From Oehlia diaphana (lineage: Eukaryota; Glomeromycota; Glomeromycetes; Glomerales; Glomeraceae): DNA of 25,331 nt. The notes under the pieces were generated by a model. That model did not search any database. It saw only the letters and a list, made by a program, of their open reading frames with translations, and was not told where the DNA came from. Of the stretch, positions 10,501 to 19,162 are shown in pieces. The translations under genes were made by a program, and so were the position numbers. The stretch is taken from NCBI GenBank assembly GCA_003833135.1, contig QZLH01001327.1:8958-34288 (forward strand). The letters are read 5' to 3'. Each line of letters begins with the position of its first letter. Position 1 is the stretch's first letter.

Positions 10501-11004
10501 TGAATTTGTTTAATTTTTGGCTTGACCAAATTTAAAACCAGGGAACTTACTTACAGCTGAGACAACATTTTCTCCACAATCAACTTTCTTGGGCCACTCG
10601 CCCAATATCTCGCCTTCATCATCCATCTTACGCGGCCAAGGTCAACATATGATGAGTTCTGCGAATTATCCTAAGTATAATAGTGAGAGAATTGTTTCAG
10701 ATGGTAATCATTCTATGGCTGGAAGAATACATTCACAGCAAATCCCAAATGTGAATAGTAATACAAGAATTCAAAGGAGATTCCTTCATATTTGGTATAA
10801 ATTAAATTTGCAGATCTTTTATTTGGTTTATATGAAAGTGGTTAATGAAACATTGTTATTTGCATATTTGAATTTTTGATCATATATTAGAGTTTACTGG
10901 ATCGGCAATTCCAATACATTTCTCGAGATAATGATGAATTACGTAAAGAAAATGAGATTCTGAGGAGAGAAAATGAAAGTTTACGAAAAGAAAATGGAAA
11001 ATAA
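7576..11004 (+). CDS. STE20-family kinase, FRAY/OSR1/SPAK-like (GCK-VI)
   Basis: This is a Ser/Thr kinase, 724 aa in twelve exons: 7576-7705, 7906-8021, 8098-8206, 8304-8427, 8507-8633, 8734-8865, 8948-9069, 9147-9262, 9335-9871, 9995-10291, 10542-10794 and 10893-11004. The catalytic domain (about residues 36-298) is complete: [10 protein letters not shown] loop, VAVK Lys66, HRDVKAGN Asp161, ADFG Asp179. The activation segment [17 protein letters not shown] and [16 protein letters not shown] match OSR1/SPAK closely, and Thr198 aligns with the T-loop threonine that WNK kinases phosphorylate there. The tail is Ser/Pro/Gln-rich and has four [KR]K[SG]RFxV motifs (RFxV at residues 398, 464, 511 and 585). 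It ends in a charged coiled coil ([20 protein letters not shown]). I see no CCT domain. Retaining intron 10 would stop translation at 10317. A second in-frame acceptor 15 nt downstream could open exon 11 at 10557. Fungal targets are unknown. Confidence 0.9.
9550..10245 (+). other. Four RFxV motifs in the kinase tail
   Basis: RFLV is encoded at 9550-9561, RFSV at 9748-9759, RFEV at 10012-10023 and RFLV at 10234-10245. Each sits in the wider context [KR]K[SG]RFxV. A fifth, weaker relative (RRFLHI) is encoded just before the end of exon 11. The intervening sequence is low-complexity and unlike between copies, so the motif appears individually conserved and not the product of a recent tandem duplication. 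Confidence 0.85.
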
Positions 11005-11586
11005 AAGAAATTAACAACTTTGAATTCAACTTCAATCAACGATATGAGAGTTAATTCTAACGTCAACGAAATCTTCAAGTAGTTATAATATAAACAAATA
11101 ATCAAAAACATTGCAATAGTGGCTATCATCTACTTAATAGTAATTTTACTCGGTTTATTCATCAGGTAAAGTTTATCGTATTATTTTATTATTACATGCA
11201 TATAGATATATCTAATCTTTTAAATCATTTTTCTATTAATATTTTTTTTTTATTTTATAAATAATGAAATAATGTGAAGAGAAGGAGACTAGAAAGCCGG
11301 CGGAAAATTTAAATTTTTAAAATAATTATGATTTAGAACTTTTTTTTATTTATAGAGATAATATAGAGATAATATATTATTAAAAACATGCAGATCATCT
11401 ACGCGATTGTTCAATACATATAATACATATAATTAATACATATAATTAACGTCAACTTCACATGACGAAAAAAGGTTATATTAACCCTTTTAATACTAAA
11501 TCAGAAAAATTTGTAATAGTTGTGTATTCAGGAATTGATAAAATAAAAATGAGAGAATTTATAATTTTTATAAATCATAAATATAA
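11005..11586. other. Intergenic region between kinase and lipase
   Basis: These 582 bp hold the kinase 3' UTR and the lipase promoter. They include short A/T duplications (AGAGATAATAT twice near 11354-11379; ACATATAATTAA-type repeats near 11425-11449) and TCACATGA at 11458-11465, about 120 nt before the lipase ATG. No RNA gene or credible ORF is seen. Confidence 0.5.
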
Positions 11587-13317
11587 ATGTCCACAAATTT
11601 AGTAAAATTATGGAAAGCGAAATCAGAATTGACAGTAGGAGAAATAACAAGGTATAGAATATATTTTGATACAAGAAAACTGGGGAGAAGTACGGCATGG
11701 CCTCCAAATAGCTTGATGTTAAAAGTTAAAAATACCACACCATTTATATATAGAGGAGCAATACTAGCAGGACCATATAATATTTCAGCAACTTGTGTTG
11801 AAACTTGTAGCTGTTTTAATATTCCCAAACAACCAACTGAATTAATTGTGCCACAAATTAAAGCTGGAATAAAATGTGGAGAAACTTGGAAAATATCATT
11901 AAGTATACCCGACGAAAGAGAAGAGTGGATTGGAGATTGGACTATCGAAATTTTAAGTGATATAATATTTACTTGTAATAGAGTACAATATGAAATATCA
12001 TTATTTTCCGTGATAGGTGATGGAACACTTATTACAGATGAAATTAAAATTGCAAATATCAAAAATACATATAAAGACGATTTTACTTTAATCGAGATAT
12101 TTTCACCTACAATAACCTATGAATATTTTAAACCAAAAGATGTATTTTATTTACCAGATCTCACTACTATGAATAATGTTAATAGAGAAATTGAAGATAC
12201 TCAAGATACAAAAAGATCAGTTCATCTTGTTGTATTGACTCATGGGATACATGGATCCATGCTAGATGAATTATATTTAAGGGAAGTTATTGAAGAAAAG
12301 TGTAAACATAAATTAGAACATGAAGTCATTGTTTATATGTCTGATGTTAATCATTCCGTTACCGAAGATGGAATTGAAAAATGTGGTAAAAGGTTAGCTG
12401 AAAGTATTTTAGAATATATTGGATGGCCTTGGATTTCCTCTAATTCCACAGTTTCTTCTGTTTCCAAAGATGTTGCTAAGGGACCTTTAATATCACAAAT
12501 ATCATTTATAGGACATTCATTAGGAGGTTTGATTAATATTTTTCTTATAGGTTATTTAAATAGTGTAACCAATGGAATATTTTTTAAAGAGGTTGAACCT
12601 GTACATTATATAGCAATAGCATCACCATTACTCGGTTCAACAGATTTAGCTTGGTATATTAAAATTGGTATGGAATGGGGTGCGTTAGGTCAAACTGGTA
12701 AAGATTTAGCGTTAGTTCCAAGATCAAAAGTTGAACAACATTCAGCATCGGGTGTTTTGAAAGAACAAGATCCCCCCACTGTTGATTCATTTAATGAAGA
12801 ACCTTTATTATTATCTTTATCACGTCCAAATTCTTCTTCTCATATAGCATTAAAATTATTTAAAAATCGTACTTTATATGCTAATACTTCCAATGATGCA
12901 ACTGTGTCTCTTAGGACTTCTTCTCTTTTTTTCATTAGTCACAATGATGAAGATTTCATTAAAGATCAATATAATACTACTATATTTGATCATTTAAAGC
13001 ATTTGTTGAATGCATTAAATCCTCCAGCAACTACAAAGGAATATCTTACCAGATCTTTTTCTGATAAATCTCCTATTCTTCATGATAAATTATATACTCC
13101 TAATGACATACCTCCTATCGCTTCCGATGAAGAAGAGGATGAAGATTTATTTATTGAAGAACAAATGGCTAGATTTTGGCATGAAGATATGACTTGGCGC
13201 AAAGTACTTGTCAGTCTTGAAGGCGAAGCTCATACTCATGTAATTGTACGTAGGAAGTGGATAAATGCAGCTGGTTGGCAAGTTATTGATCATTTATTAG
13301 ATAATCATGAATTTTAA
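11587..13317 (+). CDS. ROG1: ROG1-type serine lipase (DUF676 alpha/beta hydrolase)
   Basis: This is a predicted lipase/esterase of the DUF676 family, 576 aa in one uninterrupted exon. The N-terminal part (VGEITRYRIYF, LMLKVKNTTPFIYRGAILAG, later IKAGIKCGETWKISLSIPDE) matches the conserved N-terminal module of fungal ROG1 proteins. The hydrolase domain opens with HLVVLTHGIHGS and has the nucleophile elbow FIGHSLGG (Ser311). YANTSNDATVSLRTS supplies a likely acid (Asp437), and EAHTHVIVRR near the C-terminus supplies the candidate histidine (His549). An acidic insert (SDEEEDEDLFIEEQ) lies between them. No signal peptide or clear membrane segment is visible. ROG1 is a monoacylglycerol lipase in yeast; the substrate here is inferred. 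It is the only intronless gene in the window and converges on MPS1. Confidence 0.88.
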   Translation: MSTNLVKLWKAKSELTVGEITRYRIYFDTRKLGRSTAWPPNSLMLKVKNTTPFIYRGAILAGPYNISATCVETCSCFNIPKQPTELIVPQIKAGIKCGETWKISLSIPDEREEWIGDWTIEILSDIIFTCNRVQYEISLFSVIGDGTLITDEIKIANIKNTYKDDFTLIEIFSPTITYEYFKPKDVFYLPDLTTMNNVNREIEDTQDTKRSVHLVVLTHGIHGSMLDELYLREVIEEKCKHKLEHEVIVYMSDVNHSVTEDGIEKCGKRLAESILEYIGWPWISSNSTVSSVSKDVAKGPLISQISFIGHSLGGLINIFLIGYLNSVTNGIFFKEVEPVHYIAIASPLLGSTDLAWYIKIGMEWGALGQTGKDLALVPRSKVEQHSASGVLKEQDPPTVDSFNEEPLLLSLSRPNSSSHIALKLFKNRTLYANTSNDATVSLRTSSLFFISHNDEDFIKDQYNTTIFDHLKHLLNALNPPATTKEYLTRSFSDKSPILHDKLYTPNDIPPIASDEEEDEDLFIEEQMARFWHEDMTWRKVLVSLEGEAHTHVIVRRKWINAAGWQVIDHLLDNHEF

Positions 13318-13597
13318 AGTTGTCTGAATAAATTAACGAATTCATAAACTATTTATTATACTTAATATATATTTAATTAAACTGAATTATAAAAGAAAAT
13401 TATGTATACAAAATTTAAGTTTCGAATTATTATTTCTAATGTACACCATTTTTCTATGCAAATATGTTATTATCAAAGTTCCCACTTATCACTATTTATG
13501 GGTTCTTTATTTTTTAATTGCGTAAATATCGCCTAATTATATAAATATTGTTAATAAAAGGTAGTCGTTTTATTGTTTGAAGAATGACATACGAAAC
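13318..13597. other. Convergent 3' intergenic region, lipase / MPS1
   Basis: These 280 bp separate the stop codons of two genes facing each other. They must contain both 3' UTRs and polyadenylation regions. They are A/T-rich, with nothing else recognisable. Confidence 0.5.
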
Positions 13598-15974
13598 CTA
13601 CAATGAAGTTCTAACCTTGGCAATGTTTGTAATTTTTGCGTGTTCGTTATACTTTATGATGTTACTATCTGTGTATTTTATTACTTCATGCAACAAATTA
13701 TCAAGTATCGGCAATACCACTAAAAGGTAAATCAAATTAATTAGCTCTAATAAAATGTATCAAAACAACACAACACTTACATGGCTCCTGCGATTGTTTT
13801 AGAAAAGGGTCGGTTAATAATTGGGGTATAGTTAAACGTGTCTTTTGGTTCCTCTTGAGGCATCCTTTCATGATACGAATCAAATTTTCATCCACTATAT
13901 TGTCACTTTGATTATTTGTTGTGACTGGAAATGAAATAATATAATTTTCATCAAGTATAGCCTTGTACTTTTTGGTCATATTTAAATGAGAGAATGGAGT
14001 GTGACCATAAACCATCTGATAAAGAATGCATCCAAGCGACCAAACATCGCTTGGCCGACCTTGCTATATATGTTACGAAATATTATGAATTGCGCGCGTA
14101 ATATTAACCCACATAAATAAAATTCAATTTACCTTTAGACATTTCTTTCCGCTTTTGTTTGTTTCTGGATCACTTGTGTCGTTGAGTGCTTCCGGTGACA
14201 TGTAATTGATAGTACCTACCTAAAGATATTGTGAATATCATAAAAAAAAAATAGTATAGCAACCATTTTCTGGATTTATAAGAAATTTCATACGTGCTGG
14301 TCTCTGTGAATATTAGTTGTGTCATTTGGTATAGTTTTAGCAATACCAAAGTCAATTAATTTTAATTTCTCGTTTACTATTATGAAATTTGCCGGTTTTA
14401 AATCAGTATGCACGATTTTTTCTAGTTGTATCGCGTATACAGCATTTAACATCTAATAATTAAAAATGATCGTAAATATATTTTGTTTTTCAATCAATTT
14501 AATACTAATAATAATGTTGAATATCAATTTTACCTGCTCCCAATAAAACCGGATAACGTTTAAATTTATTGGTATCCCATTTTGTGAATATAAATAGTGG
14601 GCAAAATCTTGTTCTCCACATTCTAATAACTAGATAAAAGAAGTAATAAAAAGAAATGAAAATTTATCTCTAAATTATAAGTAGATTAATGAAATGAAAA
14701 ATCAATCAACCATTAATAAATATCCCTTTTCTTTGTTTATTTCAGCATCATACAAATTTATTATGCCGTCTCTTCCGGATAAACGTTTTAATAAGGATAC
14801 TTCATTTATGTAACTAGACAATACATTATTATCGACCCTGTCAAAAGTGACTTTTTTTATGGCGTAAACTTGACCATTTGAATTTGTCACTTTATAAACT
14901 TTACTACTACCTCCACGACCAAGTAATGCGTGACGCTTATATGATTTTCCATTAAGCTATCAATAAAGCTTAAAAATCAATCATTTATTAAAAAACAAAA
15001 AAATGCTTTTCAAAAAGTATTTACCATCATAATATCTTTATTCGCTTTCATATTTTGTGTCTGTTCAGTTATGATTGCGCTAGGTTTTGTAGGTAGAAGC
15101 TCTGATTCAGTTACTTTGGGTGGTGAATGTTCTTTAACGGTTTCACCCTGACAGTGAAATATACCACCTTGTAATTCAATTTCTTGGTGGCCAACTTTTG
15201 ATGAATGCTTTAACAGTGGTTCAATCTCATTAGCTGATCTTTTAGGCTTTAGATGTGTATATGGTCTATCTGCCTCCAATAACAAATCATGCTCTTTACT
15301 ATCTAAGCATTTTATATAAAGAATGAGACTTTAGCAAAATAACACCATGTAGAAAATATTTCATAACAGAAGTATTACCTGAAAATTTCCAACGACTAAG
15401 TTCGGCACCAAAATCATTTGGTTCTTCTTCTTCTTGAACCGGTTCTTGTATCTTTTTTACTCTTTGTGGTGGACCTACTCAGGATCGAACTTTATAATGT
15501 TAATACTATTTTACAATCTAATAGAAAAAAAATTACAAATGATAACCAATTACCAAGATTACGTGCAGTAGTTATCGTTCTTCTCCGTCGTCTTATAACT
15601 GAACCATGTTTCTGCAATCTTAGCAAAGCGTAATTAAATTAATCATTTAATTATTTTAAAGTATTAATTAAATTAAATTGTTTATTCACTTATCAGTAAT
15701 CGCTGGAGTTGATAAGCCGCAATGAGCTACATTGTCAATATTGTTATTCGATTGCGAAAAGAACTCTTGTGGATGAGTTGTAGCTGGTGTTTCCAAGCCC
15801 TATAATAAAAATGTTTAAAGAAAAGTATATAATACTTTTTATATATATATATATATATTTTACCTCGTTTGCGTATTCACGATGAAACAAATTTGTTAGG
15901 TTAGAAAGCCGACTACGGTCTTCTAGTATTATTATATCTCCTATTTCTTTTCCTGGTTTCGGTTTGCCTTCCAT
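13598..15974 (-). CDS. MPS1: Dual-specificity spindle-checkpoint kinase MPS1/TTK
   Basis: This kinetochore kinase drives spindle-assembly-checkpoint signalling by phosphorylating KNL1 MELT repeats. Eleven exons join in frame: 15974-15864, 15799-15690, 15618-15554, 15474-15379, 15302-15025, 14956-14711, 14629-14534, 14452-14294, 14219-14133, 14063-13781 and 13719-13598, giving 550 aa. The kinase domain (about 226-505) has [16 protein letters not shown] (Lys254), the MPS1-specific [10 protein letters not shown] (Asp351), KLIDFGIAK (Asp368) and the diagnostic loop NDTTNIHRD...[11 protein letters not shown] with Thr379/380 and Thr390. A helical C-terminal extension follows ([17 protein letters not shown]), as in other fungal MPS1 proteins. 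The N-terminal 220 residues are short and disordered-looking, and I recognise no TPR there. The last intron is only 61 nt; leaving it unspliced ends the protein with [12 protein letters not shown]. Confidence 0.92.
15841..15858. repeat. (AT)n microsatellite in MPS1 intron 1
   Basis: A pure dinucleotide run lies inside the 64-nt first intron of MPS1 (15863-15800 on the minus strand). Similar short AT runs occur at 4369-4380, 9981-9992 and 21041-21060. They are simple repeats with no further meaning visible. Confidence 0.8.
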
Positions 15975-16182
15975 TTGAAAGTTAGTTTTAAAATGGTATC
16001 TTTTTTTTTTTATAATAAATACGCGTCGTAAACCGATAAACGCGCTGAATCATGTCTGTACAACAGTTCTACTGGTAACACCATATTTAGTAACTTTCCG
16101 TATATGGTGAATATTTTCTTGATGAGATCGAAAATTTTTTTTTGAATTTTTTTAGTCGAGTCTGTTAGTTATTATTTAAATC
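15975..16182. promoter_or_regulatory. 208-bp divergent promoter, MPS1 / NOP7
   Basis: This short segment separates the MPS1 start (minus) from the pescadillo start (plus), so both promoters and 5' UTRs must fit here. It contains a GC-richer core (ACGCGTCGTAAACCGATAAA followed by CGCGCTG, about 16021-16046). ACGCGT at 16021-16026 is a match to the fungal MCB element used by MBF for G1/S genes, 47 nt upstream of the MPS1 ATG. A T-run sits just inside the pescadillo side. Confidence 0.6.
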
Positions 16183-16420
16183 ATGGGAAAATTGAAGCAA
16201 AAAGGGAAAGCTGGGGCAGCTGTAAATTACATAAATCGAAATAAAGCCCTAAAAAAGCTACAAATTTCACTTGCGGATTTCAGGTATACAATTGACAATC
16301 TTTAAGTTAAAAAAAAAACTAAATTAATTATTTTTTTTTTTTTTTTTTAAAAAAAAAAAACGATTATTTATTTTTAAAGAAATTTTTCCTAAAAAACCAA
16401 AAAAAAAAAAAAAAATTATT

Positions 16421-16451
<31 letters not shown>

Positions 16452-18668
16452 GACGATTATGTATTCTTAAAGGAATTTATCCTAGAGAACCGAAAAATAA
16501 AAAAAAAGCTAATAAAGGTTCTACAGCTCCAACAACTTTTTATTATACAAAAGATATTCAATATCTTGCTCATGAACCAGTCCTTCAAAAATTTAGAGAA
16601 CATAAAATATTTTTAAGAAAATTAAATAAAGCAATAGGTAAAAGAGAATTTAGTATTGCGAAGAATTTAGAACAGAATAGGCCAATTTACACATTAGATC
16701 ATATCCTTAAAGAAAGGTAAATGAATACAAATTTTTCTCTCATTCCGTTTGAAATATTTAACTAACACTTGTTTTTAATTATAGATATCCTACTTTCACT
16801 GATGCATTAAGAGATATTGATGATGCTTTGTGTATGCTGTTCCTATTTTCTACATTTCCCGCAACTGATAAGATAAAATCAGAGATAGTTACAAATTGTC
16901 AAAGAATATGTGTTGAATTCCAACATTATATAATTCATACTAGAAGTTTGCGTAAAGTATTTTTGTCAATTAAGGGAATTTATTATCAAACAGAAATTAA
17001 AGGTCAAACAATCACTTGGTTAGTACCTTATCAATTCAGTCAACAGGTAAGTTAAACCTTTTTTTTTTTTTAATTAATTTTATTGTAATAAAATTCTTTT
17101 CTTAAATATTTCATTTTATAACAGGTTCCTGATGATGTTGACTTTCGTGTTATGCTCACTTTTTTGGAATTTTACCAAACTCATCTTGGCTTCGTAAATT
17201 TCAAATTATACACTGACGTAAATCTAGTCTATCCACCAAAAGTAGATTCATCTAAAGACGAAGGTGCAGCTGGGTTGGGTGCTCTTATTATCGAGACTAC
17301 AAATAATCTCGTAGGGTTATCTTCTACTTCACAAGATAGTGAAATTAAAGAGGAATCGAATAATACTGTAAGTTTTATTCACGTGATCATAGTTTATAAA
17401 AAAAATGTTGACCGTGTATTTGTTTACAGGATCGTAAGGCTGAATCCGAAAAACGACTAAAGACTTTATCAAAGAAACTTGCAATTATTAAAGAACAAGT
17501 AGATCCAACATCAGAAATACAACCCGATATTACAGAAAAATCTGAAACTACTAATAGCGATAACAACGCAGAAATAATGGATGAATTTACAGAACAAAAT
17601 AATACTTCACAAGATCAAAAACATATCTCAAAGATATATACATATCGTGATATACAAAATGCATCAGTTGCTTTAACAGAATTCGAAAATTTGTTTTCTA
17701 ATTGTATTTTTTACTTGTCACGTGAAGTTCCAAGATATTCTTTAGAATTTATTATTCGTGCTTTTGGTGGTCAAGTTGGTTGGGATGAAACATGTGGTAT
17801 TGGTTCCCCATTTAATGAAAGTGATGACCGTATTACACATCACATTGTTGATCGTCCTACTTTAAGTCATAAGTCTTTACTCCGTACATATGTTCAACCG
17901 CAATGGGTTTATGATTGTGTTAATATTAGAAAATTATTAAAGACCGAACCATATCAACCCGGTAAAACTTTACCTCCTCATTTATCACCATTTGTTGAAT
18001 ATAAGGAAGGCGATTATGTACCTGATGCTAAGAATGAATTTGAAGGTGATATGGAAAGAATGGAAGTGTCAAATGAACAAGATACAGAAGAGGAGGAAAG
18101 TTCAAATGAGGAAGATGATAGCGATGATGATAAGCCCGAAATATGTTCTTCTCACGACAAAATAACAGTTAAAGTTAATGAGGTAAGATAATATGATCAA
18201 TTTTCATTTTGTTTATAATTATTGATATTGTCACCTAAATTCTTCTCATGACAGTCCGAAAATGATGATATGATTCATCAAATGGAACTTGAAGCTGAAG
18301 CAACAGGAATATCATTTTCTAAATATCAGGAACAGCAAGATCGACTTGCAAAAAGACAAAAATCTCAAGGCACTAATAATACTAAAGCTCAACAATTTTC
18401 TATTCAAACTGTAACTGGTAAAAAACGTGCAGCCAAAGAAATTGAAGAAAAAGAAGTTAAAGAATTGGCAAAAATAATGATGACAAAGAAACAAAAAACC
18501 CTCTACAATAAAATCCAATATGGTAAGAAAAGACAGCAAGAAAAAGTTGAAAATTTACAACGTAAAAAACGGGAAATTATTTCTCAACATAAGAAAAGAC
18601 CTACTAGTAATAATAATAATGATGATAATAATAATTCAAACAAGAAAAAAACGAAACATAAAGAATAA
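16183..18668 (+). CDS. NOP7: Pescadillo / NOP7, ribosome biogenesis factor
   Basis: This is the nucleolar protein of the PeBoW (Nop7-Erb1-Ytm1) complex, needed for 27S pre-rRNA processing and 60S subunit assembly. Six exons join in frame: 16183-16283, 16453-16716, 16785-17046, 17125-17367, 17430-18182 and 18255-18668, giving 678 aa (yeast 605, human 588). The pescadillo N-domain runs to about residue 290, with [20 protein letters not shown] then [27 protein letters not shown] and [21 protein letters not shown] domain follows (about 377-470, [20 protein letters not shown] to PQWVYDC). The C-terminus is acidic ([15 protein letters not shown]), then Lys-rich coiled coil with poly-Asn. Intron 1 (169 nt) holds a degraded copy of its own 3' boundary, described separately; its acceptor lies after an 11-A run. 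Confidence 0.95.
16324..16509 (+). repeat. 93-bp tandem duplication across the NOP7 intron 1/exon 2 boundary
   Basis: A unit made of AATTA, a long T-run, a long A-run and the first 50 or so bases of exon 2 occurs twice, 93 bp apart (CGATTA at 16361 and again at 16454). The downstream copy is the functional boundary and encodes [13 protein letters not shown]. The upstream copy would read [13 protein letters not shown]. It differs at about eight of 52 positions, all A or T in the upstream copy, and lacks the AG acceptor (A-run followed directly by C). The T-run followed by A-run in each copy is also self-complementary. Confidence 0.8.
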
Positions 18669-19162
18669 AATAGATAGCTTAAGTAAATTCTTTTTTTAAA
18701 AAAGAAAAAAATTTTGAATTTTTTTTTTTTTTGTGTAAATTGTGTCATTAGACACAAAGCATAATATCATGGATTAAAGTAGAAATACAGTTTACGAAGC
18801 AAATTTGCAATTACAAAAATTACAGAATATTGCTACGCTCATACGATTTTTAAGGTATTGTTTATGATATATAATATATAAAGTATTGATCATAAAAAAT
18901 TTTCTAATATAAAGAAATGGAAAAGGAGAAAAAAATTATGCATATAGGTATATAATATAAATGTCTCCAAAATATCCCTTATAAAAAAGTTCTTCAATAA
19001 TATAATCCCTAAATCATATTTAATATTGTTTATTACGGTAACATCTGTTTATTATTATAAACATTCAACATTTAAAATTATCTATTATTGCAATAGAATC
19101 TACAAACTAATAAGGATAGTGAAAATATGTACAAATATTATTTTTGGAGCGCGTATAAATGA
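18669..19162. other. Convergent 3' intergenic region, NOP7 / LDB adaptor
   Basis: These 494 bp lie between facing stop codons and are strongly A/T-rich. They include a T12 run (18721-18732) followed by a perfect 7-bp hairpin, TTGTGTC-ATTA-GACACAA (18740-18757). No ORF or RNA gene is recognised. Confidence 0.55.
18740..18757. repeat. Perfect 7-bp stem, 4-nt loop hairpin after NOP7
   Basis: TTGTGTC ATTA GACACAA lies 72 nt after the NOP7 stop codon, just beyond a T-run. In a eukaryote it is not a Rho-independent-type terminator. It may be an mRNA 3' UTR element or chance. Confidence 0.5.

Noticed and set aside
11568..12062. A 164-codon minus-strand ORF opposite the lipase N-terminus
   Set aside because: It is a shadow of the lipase coding strand with no recognisable motif, while the plus strand matches the ROG1 N-terminal module.
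18740..18757. Hairpin after a T-run as a transcription terminator
   Set aside because: The order (T-run before the stem) and the eukaryotic setting do not fit an intrinsic terminator. It is kept only as a hairpin.
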